A stretch of DNA of 64,000 nucleotides from Modestobacter lapidis (GTDB lineage Bacteria; Actinomycetota; Actinomycetes; Mycobacteriales; Geodermatophilaceae), in assembly GCA_019779905.1 (NCBI GenBank), contig JABAKE010000001.1:62001-126000 (forward strand). Reading direction: 5' to 3'. Made by a program: the position numbers and the translations under genes. The notes beneath the pieces were generated by a model. The model searched no databases. It was not told the origin of the DNA and saw only the letters and a program-made list of their open reading frames with translations. The first letter of the stretch is position 1, and each line of letters opens with the position of its first letter. Positions 50,281 to 61,500 of the stretch are shown one piece after another.

Positions 50281-50823
50281 GTGATACCTCCCGACTCCCG
50301 GCTCCTGCTCGAGCCCGTCGACGGCTCGGCGGGCCCGCTGCTGAGACTGGCCGACGACCGGCTGACCCCGGGTCAGGGCTACGGCGGGCACGCCCACCGC
50401 GACGTCGATGTCGTCGCCCTCGTGCTGCGCGGCTCGCTCACCCACCGCTGGCAGCGGGGCGCGGTGCTGGGGGCCGGCGACGTGGGCGTGCTGCGTGCCG
50501 GGGCCGGGCTGGCCCACGACGAGGTCGCCGGGGACGACGGGGCGCACGTCGTCCAGGCGTACCTGCGGGCCGCCGATCCCGGCGCGCCGCCGGCATACGA
50601 CGTCCGCGCGGCCCCGGCGGGCTGGGTGGACCTCGGCCGGGCCGACGCGCGGCTGTGGCTGGCCGTCCTGGGCGCGGCGGAGGAGGTCACCCCGCCGCCG
50701 GGGCTGTGGGTGGTCTGCCGCGAGGGTGCGGTCACCGCCGGACCCGGCGACGGGTCGGTCACCGGGCCGGCCACGGTCTGCGTGTGGCAGCTCGACCCGG
50801 CCCGCCCGGCCTGGGCAGACTGA
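50281..50823 (+). CDS. Pirin-like cupin protein (short form)
   Basis: 180 residues from GTG at 50281, with AGGAGGTGA just upstream. A pirin N-terminal cupin is recognisable: GHAHRDVDVVALVLRGSLTHRW with metal-site His residues, and GDVGVLRAGAGLAHDE. The C-terminal half is short and lacks the complete second barrel of full-length pirins (about 230-290 residues). Possible quercetinase or regulatory roles are known for the family; none can be chosen. It is divergent from fasR and ends 43 bp before the M20 gene. Confidence 0.75.
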   Translation: MIPPDSRLLLEPVDGSAGPLLRLADDRLTPGQGYGGHAHRDVDVVALVLRGSLTHRWQRGAVLGAGDVGVLRAGAGLAHDEVAGDDGAHVVQAYLRAADPGAPPAYDVRAAPAGWVDLGRADARLWLAVLGAAEEVTPPPGLWVVCREGAVTAGPGDGSVTGPATVCVWQLDPARPAWAD

Positions 50824-50866
50824 CCGGCTCCTGTCGCGGTGCTGAGCACTGCTACAGACTGGTCGC

Positions 50867-52072
50867 ATGCCGAACGCTGTCGCTGAGCTTCTCGCCGCTG
50901 CCCGTGCCGATGCTGATCGGACCGTCGACCTGCGGCGCCGGCTGCACCGCTTCCCGGAGATCGGGCTGCAGCTGCCGCGTACGCAGGCCACCGTGCTGGA
51001 GGCCCTGGCCGAGCTGCCGATCGAGGTGGCCACCGGCACGAGCACGACCTCGGTGGTCGGTGTGCTGCGCGGTGGCCGCCCCGGGCCGACGTACCTGCTG
51101 CGCGCCGACATGGACGGCCTGCCGGTGCACGAGGACACCGGGCTGCCGTTCGCCTCGGAGGTCCCCGGCGCGATGCACGCCTGTGGGCACGACACCCACG
51201 TGGCCATGCTCGTCGGCGCCGCCCGACTGCTCGCCGAGCGCCGCGACTCCCTGGCGGGCCAGGTCGTGTTCATGCTGCAGCCGGGTGAGGAGGGCTTCCA
51301 CGGCGCCCGCTACATGCTCGAGGAGGGGCTGCTCGACGCCGTCCCGGAGGCCCCGGTGAGCGGCGCGTTCGCGCTGCACATCTCCACGATGTGGCGCACC
51401 GGCACGATCAACGTCCGGCCCGGGCCGATGATGGCCGCGGGTGACATCTTCCGGATCACGCTGCGCGGCCGGGGCGGGCACGCCTCCACGCCGCACCTGG
51501 CCGCGGACCCGGTGCCGGTCGCCGCCGAGATCGTGCTGGCCCTGCAGTCGATGGTGACCCGCCGGGTGGGCGTCTTCGACCCGGCGGTGGTCACGGTCGG
51601 GCACATCACCGCGGGGACGACGAACAACATCATCCCGGAGACCGCCGTCCTGGAGGGCACCATCCGCACCCTGTCGGCGCAGCAGCGGGCCGCGACCATG
51701 GATTCCGTCGAGCGGGTGGCGACCCATGTCGCCGCCGCGCACGAGCTCACCGTCGAGTTCACCCGCGAGGAGGGCTACCCGGTGACGGTCAACGACCCGG
51801 CGGTCGCGGCCCAGGTGTCCGCGACCGCGGCGACGCTGCTGGGCGAGGAGGCCAGTGCCGTGATGCCCGAGCCGCTGATGGGCGCCGAGGACTTCTCCTA
51901 CGTGCTGGAGCGGGTGCCCGGGGCGATGGCGTTCCTGGGCGCCTGCCCGCCGGACCTGGACCCAGGGGCCGCGCCGGGCAACCACTCCAACCTCGTCGTG
52001 TTCGACGAGGCCGCGCTGCCGGCCGGAGTGGCCCTCTACACCCGGATGGCGCTGCAGGCCCTCGCCGGCTGA
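50867..52072 (+). CDS. M20-family amidohydrolase (N-acyl-amino-acid / IAA-amino-acid hydrolase type)
   Basis: 401 residues from ATG at 50867. Starts with the typical LRRRLHRFPEIG. Metal-site motifs are RADMDGLPVHE, HACGHDTHVAMLVGAA, LQPGEEGFHGARYM and AFALHIS, and the dimerisation domain shows GGHASTPHLAADPV. The final metal ligand lies in MGAEDFSYVLERVPG. It hydrolyses the amide of an N-acyl amino acid; the acyl group is not predictable. It ends before a strong hairpin convergent with aceE. Confidence 0.92.
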   Translation: MPNAVAELLAAARADADRTVDLRRRLHRFPEIGLQLPRTQATVLEALAELPIEVATGTSTTSVVGVLRGGRPGPTYLLRADMDGLPVHEDTGLPFASEVPGAMHACGHDTHVAMLVGAARLLAERRDSLAGQVVFMLQPGEEGFHGARYMLEEGLLDAVPEAPVSGAFALHISTMWRTGTINVRPGPMMAAGDIFRITLRGRGGHASTPHLAADPVPVAAEIVLALQSMVTRRVGVFDPAVVTVGHITAGTTNNIIPETAVLEGTIRTLSAQQRAATMDSVERVATHVAAAHELTVEFTREEGYPVTVNDPAVAAQVSATAATLLGEEASAVMPEPLMGAEDFSYVLERVPGAMAFLGACPPDLDPGAAPGNHSNLVVFDEAALPAGVALYTRMALQALAG

Positions 52073-52080
52073 ACGCGGAA

Positions 52081-52110
52081 CGGCCCGTCTCCCCGAGGGG
52101 AGACGGGCCG
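52081..52110. terminator. Perfect hairpin between the M20 hydrolase and aceE
   Basis: CGGCCCGTCTCCCC and GGGGAGACGGGCCG, 14 base pairs around a GA tip, placed between convergent stops. Confidence 0.9.
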
Positions 52111-52124
52111 CTGGTTCCGGACGG

Positions 52125-54938
52125 CTAGGCCGCCGGCTGCTGGTCCGGGTCGGTGGTGGTGTCCTCCGGGGCCGCCTGGACGCTCGCGATCTGGTACTTC
52201 TCCACGGCGTCGCGGACGACGGAGCGCTCGACCTCCCCGCGGTTGGCCAGCTGCGCCAGCGTCTTGACGACGATCGACTCGGCGTCGATCCGGAAGTGCC
52301 GCCGCAGCGCAGGGCGGGTGTCGGACAGGCCGAACCCGTCGGTGCCCAGCGACGCGAGGCCGCCGGGGACGTAGGGCGCGAGCAGGTCGGGGACCGCCTT
52401 CATCCAGTCCGACACGGCGACCACCGGGCCGGGAGCGTCCTGGAGCGACTGGGTGACGTAGGGCACCTTCTGCTCCTCTGCCGGGTTCAGCAGGTTCCAC
52501 TCGTCGGCCTCGACGGCCTCCCGGCGCAGCTCGGTCCACGAGGTCACCGACCAGACGTCCGCCGACACCCCCCAGTCCTGGGCGAGCAGCTCCTGCGCCC
52601 GCAGCGCCCACGGCACCGCGACACCCGACGCCAGCACCTGCGCCTTGTGGCCACCCTCGACCGCGGGGCCCTGGGCGTAGCGGTACATCCCGGCGAGCAG
52701 CCCGGCCACGTCGAGGCCCTCGGGCTCGGCCGGCTGCACGTAGGGCTCGTTGTAGATCGTCAGGTAGTACATGACGTCGGCGCTCCGGTGCCCGCCGAGC
52801 GGGGCACCCGGGTCCTCGCCGTACATCCGGCGCAGGGCGTCCTTGGTGATGTGCCCGACCTCGAAGGAGAACGCCGGGTCGTAGGCCACCACGGCCGGGT
52901 TGGTCGCGGCCAGCAGCAGCGAGTGGCCGTCCTCGTGCTGCAGCCCTTCGCCGTTGAGGGTGGTGCGGCCGGCGGTCGCCCCCAGCAGGAACCCGCGGGT
53001 CATCTGGTCGGCGGCGGCCCAGAAGGAGTCACCGGTCCGCTGGAAGCCGAACATCGAGTAGAAGATGTAGATCGGGATCATGGCCTCGCCGTGGGTGGCG
53101 TAGGACGTGCCCGCCGCGATGAACGACGCCGCGGAGCCGGCCTCGTTGATCCCCTCGTGCAGGATCTGGCCGCTCTCGGACTCCTTGTAGGTGAGCATCA
53201 GCTCGCGGTCGACCGACGTGTACTTCTGGCCGGCCGGGTTGTAGATCTTCTTCGTCGGGAAGAGGGAGTCCAGCCCGAAGGTGCGGGCCTCGTCCGGAAT
53301 GATCGGTACGAAGCGCGGGCTGAGCTCCTCGTCCTTCATCAGCTCCTTGAGCAGCCGGACGAACGCCATCGTGGTGGCGACCTCCTGCTTGCCCGAGCCC
53401 CGGCGCAGCACCTCGAACGCCTTGTCGTCGGGGGTCTTGAGCGGCTTGGCCGCCACCCGCCGCCGGGGGATGGGGCCACCCAGCTGACGCCGCCGCTCGA
53501 GCATGTACTGCATCTCGTCGGAGTCCTGGGCGGGCTTGTAGTACGGCGGGAGGGTCTTGTCCAGCTCCTCGTCCGGGATCGGGATGTAGAGCCGGTCGCG
53601 GAACGTCGCCAGGTCCTCGGCGGTCAGCTTCTTCATCTGGTGCGTGGAGTTGCGGCCCTCGAAGTGGCTGCCCAACGTCCAGCCCTTGATGGTCTTGGCG
53701 AGGATGACCGTCGGCTGACCCTTGTGCTCCTGGGCGGCCTTGAACGCCGCGTAGACCTTGCGGTAGTCGTGCCCGCCGCGCTGGAGGTCCCAGACCTCCT
53801 TGTCGCTCATCCCCTCGACGAGCTTGCGGGTGCGCGGATCGCGGCCGAAGAAGTGCTCGCGGACGTAGGCGCCGTCCTCGGCCTTGTAGGTCTGGTAGTC
53901 CCCGTCGGGGGTCTGGTTCATCAGGTTGACCAGGGCGCCGTCCCGGTCGGCGGCCAGCAGCCTGTCCCAGCCGCGGCCCCAGACGACCTTGATGACGTTC
54001 CAGCCCGCGCCGCGGAAGATCGACTCCATCTCCTGGATGATCTTGCCGTTGCCCCGGACCGGGCCGTCGAGGCGCTGCAGGTTGCAGTTGATGACGAAGG
54101 TGAGGTTGTCCAGCTCCTCGCGGGCCGCCAGACCGATCGGCCCGATCGACTCGGGCTCGTCCATCTCGCCGTCGCCGAGGAACGCCCAGACGTGCTGGTC
54201 GGAGGTGTCGGCGATGCCACGGGCGTGCAGGTAGCGGTTGAACCGCGCCTGGTAGATCGCGTTCATCGGGCCCAGGCCCATGGAGACGGTCGGGAACTCC
54301 CAGAAGTCCGGCATCAGCCGGGGGTGGGGGTAGGACGACAGCCCGCCACCGGGGTGGCTGACCTCCTGGCGGAACCCGTCGAGCTGGTGCTCGTCGAGCC
54401 GGCCCTCGAGGTAGGCGCGGGCGTAGATGCCGGGGGAGGCGTGCCCCTGGAAGTAGATCTGGTCGCCGCCGCCGGGGTGGTCCTTGCCGCGGAAGAAGTG
54501 GTTGAAGCCGACCTCGTAGAGGGAGGCGGAGGACGCGTAGGAGGAGATGTGGCCGCCGACCGCGATGCCCGGGCGCTGCGCCCGGTGGACCATGATCGCG
54601 GCGTTCCAGCGGATGTAGGCCCGGATCCGGCGCTCGACGTCCTCGTCACCGGGGAACCACGGCTCCCGCTCCGGCGGGATCGTGTTGAGGTAGTCGGTGC
54701 TGCGCAGCGCGGGGACGCCGACCTGCTGCTCCCGGCTGCGCTCCAGCATCCGCAGCATCAGGTAGCGCGCCCGGTCCCGGCCGGCGTGATCGACGACCGC
54801 GTCGAGCGATTCGAGCCACTCGTGGGTCTCGTCGGGGTCGATGTCGGGCAGTTGACTCGGCAGGCCGTCGGTGATGACCGCGCGGGGGGTGCCTGTGTTG
54901 CGGGCGGGGTCGCCGTCCGACTGCTGCGTTGCGCTCAT
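52125..54938 (-). CDS. aceE: Pyruvate dehydrogenase E1 component, homodimeric type (AceE)
   Basis: 937 residues from ATG at 54938; upstream in-frame sequence is not conserved-looking. The TPP-binding motif is [12 protein letters not shown]...[15 protein letters not shown]. Other AceE hallmarks: [77 protein letters not shown] and GLQHEDGHS. It decarboxylates pyruvate and feeds acetyl groups to dihydrolipoyl transacetylase. Actinobacteria use this single-chain E1 with E2 and E3 encoded elsewhere. It provides acetyl-CoA for the neighbouring FAS-II genes. Confidence 0.96.
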   Translation of the reverse strand: MSATQQSDGDPARNTGTPRAVITDGLPSQLPDIDPDETHEWLESLDAVVDHAGRDRARYLMLRMLERSREQQVGVPALRSTDYLNTIPPEREPWFPGDEDVERRIRAYIRWNAAIMVHRAQRPGIAVGGHISSYASSASLYEVGFNHFFRGKDHPGGGDQIYFQGHASPGIYARAYLEGRLDEHQLDGFRQEVSHPGGGLSSYPHPRLMPDFWEFPTVSMGLGPMNAIYQARFNRYLHARGIADTSDQHVWAFLGDGEMDEPESIGPIGLAAREELDNLTFVINCNLQRLDGPVRGNGKIIQEMESIFRGAGWNVIKVVWGRGWDRLLAADRDGALVNLMNQTPDGDYQTYKAEDGAYVREHFFGRDPRTRKLVEGMSDKEVWDLQRGGHDYRKVYAAFKAAQEHKGQPTVILAKTIKGWTLGSHFEGRNSTHQMKKLTAEDLATFRDRLYIPIPDEELDKTLPPYYKPAQDSDEMQYMLERRRQLGGPIPRRRVAAKPLKTPDDKAFEVLRRGSGKQEVATTMAFVRLLKELMKDEELSPRFVPIIPDEARTFGLDSLFPTKKIYNPAGQKYTSVDRELMLTYKESESGQILHEGINEAGSAASFIAAGTSYATHGEAMIPIYIFYSMFGFQRTGDSFWAAADQMTRGFLLGATAGRTTLNGEGLQHEDGHSLLLAATNPAVVAYDPAFSFEVGHITKDALRRMYGEDPGAPLGGHRSADVMYYLTIYNEPYVQPAEPEGLDVAGLLAGMYRYAQGPAVEGGHKAQVLASGVAVPWALRAQELLAQDWGVSADVWSVTSWTELRREAVEADEWNLLNPAEEQKVPYVTQSLQDAPGPVVAVSDWMKAVPDLLAPYVPGGLASLGTDGFGLSDTRPALRRHFRIDAESIVVKTLAQLANRGEVERSVVRDAVEKYQIASVQAAPEDTTTDPDQQPAA

Positions 54939-55320
54939 GACCACATCGTCTCGCGAACAGGCCCCGTCCGTCACCTGACCCCGCCGTCCCGCCCCGAGGA
55001 CCGTGGTGATCAGGCGTTCCCGGGGCGGTGGGACCGCGGCCGGGCGGCCGGTTCCCCGGCGTCCGCGGCGGCTGGGCCGGCCTTGCGCCACGCCCGTGAT
55101 GCCCTACGCTCCGCACCTACGGCGGCCCGGCCAGGCGCCCGCGCGGGTCCCCGGCAACCGGGCCCGACGAGTCCGCCAGGTCGACCGGCGTGCAGCTCCT
55201 GCACCTCGTGCGGGATCCTGTGACGGTGTTGGAGCAAGCGACCCCGCCAGGGACAGGGCACCATCCGTACCGATCACGTGTCGAACAGCAGGGCACCGAC
55301 TCCATGGAGGAACAGCAGGG
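54939..55320. promoter_or_regulatory. 382-bp divergent intergenic region between aceE and the DUF3052 gene
   Basis: No gene is supported here. Both promoters must lie within it. A possible plus-strand -35/-10 pair is TTGCGC and TACGCT near 55083-55110, which is weak. A redox- or pyruvate-responsive regulator could act here, but I see no convincing palindrome. Confidence 0.35.
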
Positions 55321-55746
55321 ATGAGCGTCGACTCGGGCAGCACCAGCATGGCTGCCCGGCTGGGGATCAAGCCGGGCATGGTCGTGCAGGAGCTCGGCTG
55401 GGACGAGGACGCCGACGAGGACCTGCGCGACTCCGTCGTGGAGCTCTCCGGCGGTGAGATGGTCGACGAGGACTCCGACGAGGTCGCCGACGTCGTCCTG
55501 CTGTGGTGGCGCGAGGAGGACGGCGACTTGATCGACGCCCTCGTCGACTCGATCGCCTCCCTGGCCGAGGACGGGGTGGTGTGGCTGCTGGTCCCCAAGT
55601 CCGGGCGGCCGGGCCACGTCGAGCCGGGCGAGGTCACCGAGGCCGCGCCGACGGCGGGGCTGCAGCAGACCTCGAGCATCTCGGCGGCCAAGGACTGGTC
55701 GGGCATCCGGCTGGTCACGCCGAAGGCGGCCCGGTCCCGGCGCTGA
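55321..55746 (+). CDS. DUF3052 family protein
   Basis: 141 residues from ATG at 55321 (AGCAGGG upstream). Matches the actinobacterial DUF3052 pattern: AARLGIKPGMVVQELGWDEDADEDLR, DVVLLWWREEDGDLIDALVD and GVVWLLVPKSGRPGHV. It is cytosolic; its function is unknown. It lies between aceE and the peroxiredoxin gene, an order I recall from Streptomyces as well. Confidence 0.87.
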   Translation: MSVDSGSTSMAARLGIKPGMVVQELGWDEDADEDLRDSVVELSGGEMVDEDSDEVADVVLLWWREEDGDLIDALVDSIASLAEDGVVWLLVPKSGRPGHVEPGEVTEAAPTAGLQQTSSISAAKDWSGIRLVTPKAARSRR

Positions 55747-55798
55747 CAGCGGAGGGCCACCTGGATCGGCTCGCGGCACGTGCGGCACGATCGGGATC

Positions 55799-56260
55799 AT
55801 GAGTCTCTCCGTCGGCGACACCGCGCCCGAGTTCAGCCTTCCCGACCAGGACAAGCAGGTCGTATCCCTCGAGGGTCTGCGGGGCGCCCCCGTGCTGGTC
55901 GTCTTCTACCCCTTCGCCTTCTCCGGCATCTGTACCGGTGAGCTGTGCCAGCTCCGCGACGAGCTGGCCACCTACACCGAGGCCGGTGTGCAGGTGGTCG
56001 CGATCTCCACCGACCCGGTGTTCAGCCTCAAGGCCTTCCGGGCGCAGGAGGGCTTCGACTTCCCGCTGCTGTCGGACTTCTGGCCGCACGGCGCCACCGC
56101 CCAGACCTACGGCGTGTTCAACGACAAGGCCGGCATGGCGCTGCGGGGCACCTTCCTGGTCGACGCCGGTGGGACGATCGTCTTCACCGAGGTCAACCAG
56201 CCCGGTGACGCCCGGGCCCAAGCCGGCTGGAAGGATGCAGTCGGCCGGCTCGCCGCCTGA
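55799..56260 (+). CDS. ahpE: AhpE-type peroxiredoxin
   Basis: 153 residues from ATG at 55799. Thioredoxin fold with peroxidatic Cys45 in PFAFSGICTGELC, conserved Thr/Arg positions and the usual VVAISTDPVFSLKAFRAQEGF. An additional Cys50 occurs in the same helix; Mycobacterium tuberculosis AhpE is a 1-Cys enzyme, so Cys50 might act as a nearby thiol. It reduces hydroperoxides in the cytosol, in actinobacteria using mycothiol/mycoredoxin. It is followed by tRNA-Val. Confidence 0.92.
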   Translation: MSLSVGDTAPEFSLPDQDKQVVSLEGLRGAPVLVVFYPFAFSGICTGELCQLRDELATYTEAGVQVVAISTDPVFSLKAFRAQEGFDFPLLSDFWPHGATAQTYGVFNDKAGMALRGTFLVDAGGTIVFTEVNQPGDARAQAGWKDAVGRLAA

Positions 56261-56306
56261 GGAAGGACCCCCTCGGCAGGCCCAGGCCACGTCCGGAGGG
56301 GGCCAC

Positions 56307-56378
56307 GGGCGCGTAGCTCAGCGGGAGAGCTCTCGCCTTACAAGCGAGCGGTCGCAGGTTCGATCCCTGCCGCGCCCA
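56307..56378 (+). tRNA. tRNA-Val (TAC)
   Basis: 72 nt without encoded CCA. Acceptor GGGCGCG pairs with CGCGCCC (56371-56377); D arm GCTC/GAGC; anticodon loop CTTACAA flanked by CTCGC/GCGAG gives TAC (valine). The T arm GCAGG..CCTGC carries TTCGATC. A 14-bp tandem duplication covers its 3' end. Confidence 0.95.
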
Positions 56379-56394
56379 CCCTGCCGCGCCCACC
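56367..56394. repeat. 14-bp tandem duplication of the tRNA-Val 3' end
   Basis: CTGCCGCGCCCACC occurs at 56367-56380 and again at 56381-56394. The first copy is the tRNA 3' acceptor strand. Such partial duplication next to a tRNA can be a scar of integration or simple slippage. Confidence 0.85.
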
Positions 56395-56397
56395 CGT

Positions 56398-58371
56398 TCA
56401 ACGCTGGTCGGTCTCCTCGGTGCCGGCCCGGCGGGCCGGTGTGGTCTGCCGGACCAGCCGCCGGGCGGTGTCCACCTCGCGGGCCACCGGCGCCAGCACC
56501 CCGTCGGCGTAGATCTCCGCGTCGTCGGGCGCCCGGTGCGCCCGCAGGTCCTCCTCCAGTTGCCGGACCGCCTTGCGCAGCACTCTCACGTGGGCCGGGT
56601 CGGGGGCGGGCTCGCCGGAGCGCATGGCGATCACCGCCTCGGTCACCGCGTCCGAGGTGCGCTCCAGTTGCACGATCACCGGGTACCAGGCCGCCGCCCG
56701 GGTGCTGATCGGCGGCGGCTCCGCCAGCCGGCGCTGCAGTTGGGTCTGCAGCTCGGTCAGGGCGCGGTAGCTGGCCCGCCGGGCCCGCCGGATGTCCTCC
56801 GGCGAGCCGGTGAAGGCCACGTCGACGAACCGGTCGAGGGCCAGCGTCGCGGCCCGCAGCGCGTCGTCGAGGGGAGCGCGCCAGGTCTGCGGCCACAGCA
56901 GGTAGCCGATGACCAGCACGATCCCGCAGCCGATCAGGGTGTCGACCAGCCGGGCGGTGACCAGGCCGACACCGCCGGGTTCGGCGAGCTCGAGCAGCAG
57001 GATGATCAGCGGCGTCTGGAAGACCGAGAACAGGCCGAAGTTGGCCGCCCGCGCCCACGGCAGCGCCCCGGCTGCCAGGGCCATCGTCAGCAGCACCCAC
57101 CAGCCGTCGTCGCGGGGCAGGAACGACAGCAGCAGCGAGCCGAGCAGGACGCCCAGCAGCGTGCCGGCACCCCGCTGGACGGCGCGGGTGAACACCGACC
57201 CGAAGTCGGGCTTGAGCACGATGGCGACGGTGAGCAGCACCCAGTAGGGGCGGTCGAGGGGAAGCGTCTGGCGGGCCACCTCCGCGGCGGTCATGCACAG
57301 CACCAGGCGGACGACGAACGCGCGGGAGTCGGCGTTGCCCACGGTCCGGTCCACCAGGTCGCGGGCCCGCACCCGCCAGTCGGTCTCGGCCCGGGGCACC
57401 GCGGCACCGGCCAGCTCCTCCGGGTCACCGACCACGTTCCACACCAGCCGGATGCCGTGCCGCACCGCCCGGCGCGGCGCGGGTCCGTCGTCCACCGGCG
57501 GCGGGCGCTCGCCCCGCAGCGGCTGTCCCGTGGTGATCGCGATGGTCAGCGCCGCGGTCGCGGCGAGGTCCCGGGTGCCGACGGCCGCCCCCCTGCGGGC
57601 GCCGGCGACGGCGGCCTCCACCAGGGGGGCCGCGGCGTTGAGCACGCCGGCCAGCTCGGCGAGCTCCTTGCTCCGCCCGGCCGACCGGCTGCGCGTGTGG
57701 ATCACCCGGTCGTAGCCGGTGTTGAGCGCCTCGGTCAGCTTCCGGCGGGCGTCCTCGACCCGTTCGGTGCCGATCGCGGCGAGCAGGTCGCCGATCCGCG
57801 CGAACACCGTGCCGACGGCGAGGCGGTCGGGATCCAGCGGCTCGGCGCGGGACTGGACCAGCACCGCCAGGCACGCCCAGAGCGCACCGGCAGCGAAGAA
57901 GCCCACCTCCTGGACGAGCGGCAACGGCGTCGCCAGCCCGGCGGCCAGCGCGGTGTAGATGAGCAGCTGCAGCCCGCCCAGCGACAGCGCGGCGCTGATC
58001 GAGCTGATCAGCGCCGCGCACGCCGACAGCACGGCGATCACCAGCACCGGCAGCCATCCCTCGCCGCTGACCACCTGGCCGGCGGCCAGCCCGACGGCGC
58101 CCAGCGAGACCGCGGCGGCGACCCGCCGGAGCCGGGCGCGCAGCGGTCCCGACTGGGGAGCCAACGTCGCGGCCAGCGCGCCCGTGGTGGCGAAGATGCC
58201 GGCGCCGAGCACGGGCCCGGTGGCCACCCCACCGGCCGCGCCGATGGCCACGGCCAACGGCGCCGGGACGACGACGGCGAAGCGGGCGACGTCCCGCCAG
58301 GGCACCGCCGGCGGGCTGGTGCGGACCAGCTCCTCGAGCCAGGCCGGCGCCCGCAACCCCCGATCCGCCAC
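56398..58371 (-). CDS. FUSC-family (aromatic-acid-exporter-like) membrane protein
   Basis: 657 residues, ATG at 58371. Two blocks of membrane helices (about 28-185 and about 350-495) flank a cytoplasmic helical region, and a long C-terminal helical domain follows. The FUSC signature is visible twice in weak form, most clearly RPYWVLLTVAIVLKPDFGSVFTRAVQRGAGTLLG. Related proteins (AaeB/YccS/YqjA-type) export aromatic acids or act in envelope stress. It may be a two-block fused form. It is divergent from the ABC exporter gene at 58587. Confidence 0.85.
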   Translation of the reverse strand: MADRGLRAPAWLEELVRTSPPAVPWRDVARFAVVVPAPLAVAIGAAGGVATGPVLGAGIFATTGALAATLAPQSGPLRARLRRVAAAVSLGAVGLAAGQVVSGEGWLPVLVIAVLSACAALISSISAALSLGGLQLLIYTALAAGLATPLPLVQEVGFFAAGALWACLAVLVQSRAEPLDPDRLAVGTVFARIGDLLAAIGTERVEDARRKLTEALNTGYDRVIHTRSRSAGRSKELAELAGVLNAAAPLVEAAVAGARRGAAVGTRDLAATAALTIAITTGQPLRGERPPPVDDGPAPRRAVRHGIRLVWNVVGDPEELAGAAVPRAETDWRVRARDLVDRTVGNADSRAFVVRLVLCMTAAEVARQTLPLDRPYWVLLTVAIVLKPDFGSVFTRAVQRGAGTLLGVLLGSLLLSFLPRDDGWWVLLTMALAAGALPWARAANFGLFSVFQTPLIILLLELAEPGGVGLVTARLVDTLIGCGIVLVIGYLLWPQTWRAPLDDALRAATLALDRFVDVAFTGSPEDIRRARRASYRALTELQTQLQRRLAEPPPISTRAAAWYPVIVQLERTSDAVTEAVIAMRSGEPAPDPAHVRVLRKAVRQLEEDLRAHRAPDDAEIYADGVLAPVAREVDTARRLVRQTTPARRAGTEETDQR

Positions 58372-58586
58372 GGGCGCAGCCTCCCATCCTCACGGGGGCT
58401 CGGGCGCCCCCGCGGCGGTGGCACGTCGGCGACCCGGTGGCGGCGCGGCCGCCGGTGGCGACGCACACTGGACGGCGTGCCGTGCCTGACGACAGCCTCG
58501 GGAGCATCGACCGAGGCCTGCGAGGGAGGAGCGGACCGGGGCGCGGAGTCAGGCCGGTCTGCCAGCCTGCCCGTCGTCCGCCGCGG

Positions 58587-61500
58587 GTGACCGCCACCGC
58601 CGAGCAGGTCGCTCGCCCGTCCGCCCCGGTCGCCGAGGCACCCGTGCCCGACGGGGGCTGGCTGCGGCGGCTGGCCGGCTACTGCCTGCGCCACCGGTTC
58701 GACCTGTTCGGTGCGTTCGGGGCCGCCCTGGTCGGGTCGGTGATCGCCGCATCGGTGCCGCTGCTCACCCGCGCCGTCGTCGACCGGGTGGTCGCCGCCG
58801 ACGCGGCCGACACCACCGCGACGGTCACGCCGTTCGTCATCGCACTGGTCGCCGCGGGGGTGCTGCGCTTCGGCGCCGGCTTCGTCCGCCGGTACCTCGC
58901 CGGCCGGCTGTCGCTGGACGTGCAGATGGACATGCGCAACGACGTCGCCGCGGCGCTGTCCCGGCTCGACGGCCCCGGTCAGGACCGGCTGCAGACCGGC
59001 CAGGCGGTCAGCCGGTCGATCAGCGACGTCACGCTGGTGCAGGGCCTGCTGGCCTTCGTCCCCAACCTCACCGGCAACGCGCTGCTGTTCGTCGTCTCGG
59101 TGGCGGTGATGGCCTGGCTGTCGCCGCTGCTGACCGTGGTGGCGCTCGCGGTCGGGCCGGCGCTGTGGTGGCTGGCCCTGCGGTCCCGCCGTGACCTGTT
59201 CCCGGCGAACTGGGCGGCACAGCAGCAGGCCGGCGTGGTGGTCGGCGACGTGGAGGCCGCCGTCACCGGCGTACGGGTTGTCAAGGGCTTCGGCCAGGAG
59301 GACCGCGAGCTCGACCGGATCGACCGCGGCGCCCGGTCGCTCTTCGGGGCGCGGATGCGGGTCGTCCGCTTCACCGCCCGGTACAACCCGGCGCTGCAGG
59401 CCGTTCCTGCGCTGGGGCAGGTGGGCGTGCTCGCCCTGGGCGGATGGCTGGCGCTGCGCGGCTCGATCTCGCTGGGCACCTTCCTGGCGTTCGCCACCTA
59501 CCTGGCCGCACTCGTCTCCCCGGTGCGGCAGCTGGCCGCGCTGCTCACCATCGGGCAGCAGGCCCGGGCCGGCATCGAGCGGGTGCTGGAGGTCATCGAC
59601 GCCCGGCCCACGCTGGCCGACGGCGCGGACGAGCTGCCCGAGGGGCCGCTGACCGTCGAGCTGGACGACGTGACCTTCGGCCACTCCGCCGACCGGCCGG
59701 TGCTGCGCGGGGTCTCGCTGCGGGTCGAGCCGGGGGAGACGCTGGCGCTGATCGGCACGGCCGGGGCGGGGAAGTCCAGCGTGGTGACGCTGCTGCCACG
59801 CTTCTACGACCCGGTGTCCGGGGTGGTGCGGGTCGGTGGGCGCGACGTCCGCACGCTGCGCACCGGGTCGCTGCGGTCGGCGATGGGCGTGGTGTTCGAG
59901 GACAGCTTCCTGTTCTCGGACACGGTGCGGGCCAACATCGCCTTCGGCCGCCCGGACGCCACCGACGCCGAGGTGCGGGCCGCGGCGCGGGCGGCACAGG
60001 CCGACGGATTCATCAGGGCGCTGCCGCAGGGCTACGACTCCGTCGTCGGGGAGCAGGGGCTCACTCTCTCCGGCGGCCAGCGGCAGCGGGTCGCGCTGGC
60101 CCGCGCGCTGCTCCTCGACCCCCGGGTGCTGGTGCTGGACGACGCCACCTCGGCGGTGGACACCGCGGTCGAGGCACGGATCCACGCGGCACTGCGCACC
60201 GAGCTGCTGGGTGCCGGTGGGCGCAGCCGGACGACGTTGCTGGTGGCGCACCGACGCTCCACCCTGGCGCTGGCCGACCGGGTCGCCGTGCTGGACGCCG
60301 GCCGGGTGGTCGACGTCGGCACCGCCGCCGAGCTGGAGGCGCGCAGCCCGCTGTACCGGCTGCTGCTGTCCGGGCTTCCCCCGGCCGACGCCGACGACGC
60401 TGCCCTGGCCGCGCCGGCCCCGGCCGGTGGCGTGACCCCGGCGGCCTGGCCCGAGGTCGGGCCGCCGGCCGAGGACGGCGACCACCCGCAGCCCGACGCC
60501 GCGGCAAGCATCGGCGGGCGGGGGACGGCGCTGGCCGCGGCCGCGCCGACGGCCGCCCTGCGCGAGCTGGTCGACCGGCTGCCCCCGACCGTCGACGAGC
60601 CCCACGTTCCCGCCGGGCGGGCCCGCGCGGCCGACCGCGACTTCACGCTGCGGCGGCTGATCCGGCCGTTCCGCCGGCCGCTCGCCGCCGCGCTCGTCCT
60701 CGTCGCGCTGTCGGCGATGGCCGCGCTGGCCATTCCGGCGCTGGTCCGTCGAGGTGTCGACGGCGGTATCGCGTCGGGCTCGCTGGGGGTGCTGCTCGGC
60801 GTCTCCGGGATCGCGCTGGCCGTGGTCGTCGCCGACTGGCTGGTCACCACCGGGTCGACCTGGCTGACCGGCCGCACCGGCGAGCGGCTGCTGTACACGC
60901 TGCGGGTCAAGACGTTCGCCCAGCTGCAGCGGCTGGGCCTGGACTACTACGAGCGCGAGCTGGCGGGAAGGATCATGACCCGGATGACGACGGACGTCGA
61001 CGCGCTGTCGGCGTTCCTGCAGACCGGGCTCACCACGGCCGTGGTCAGCCTGCTGACCCTGGTCGGCGTGCTGGTGGCACTGCTGCTGCTGGATGCATCC
61101 CTCGCTCTGGTCCTGATCGCCATGCTGCCGGTGCTCGTCGTCGCCACGGTGTGGTTCCGGTCGCGTTCGGTGCCGGCGTACACCGAGGCCCGCGAGCGGG
61201 TCAGCGCGGTCAACGCCCGGCTGCAGGAGGACGTCGCCGGCCTGCGGGTCACCCAGGCGTTCGACCGGTCGCAGCACTCCACCGAGGTGTTCCGCGGGTA
61301 CGCCCGGACCTACCGCGACGTCCGGCTGCGGGCCCAGCGCTACATCGCCACCTACTTCCCCTTCGTCGAGTTCCTCTCCGAGGTGGCGGCCGCCGCGGTG
61401 CTCGCCGTCGGCGCCGCGCGGCTGTCGGGGGGCACGCTGACCGCCGGTGTCCTGATCGCCTTCCTGCTGTACGTCGACACCTTCTTCGCCCCGGTGCAGC

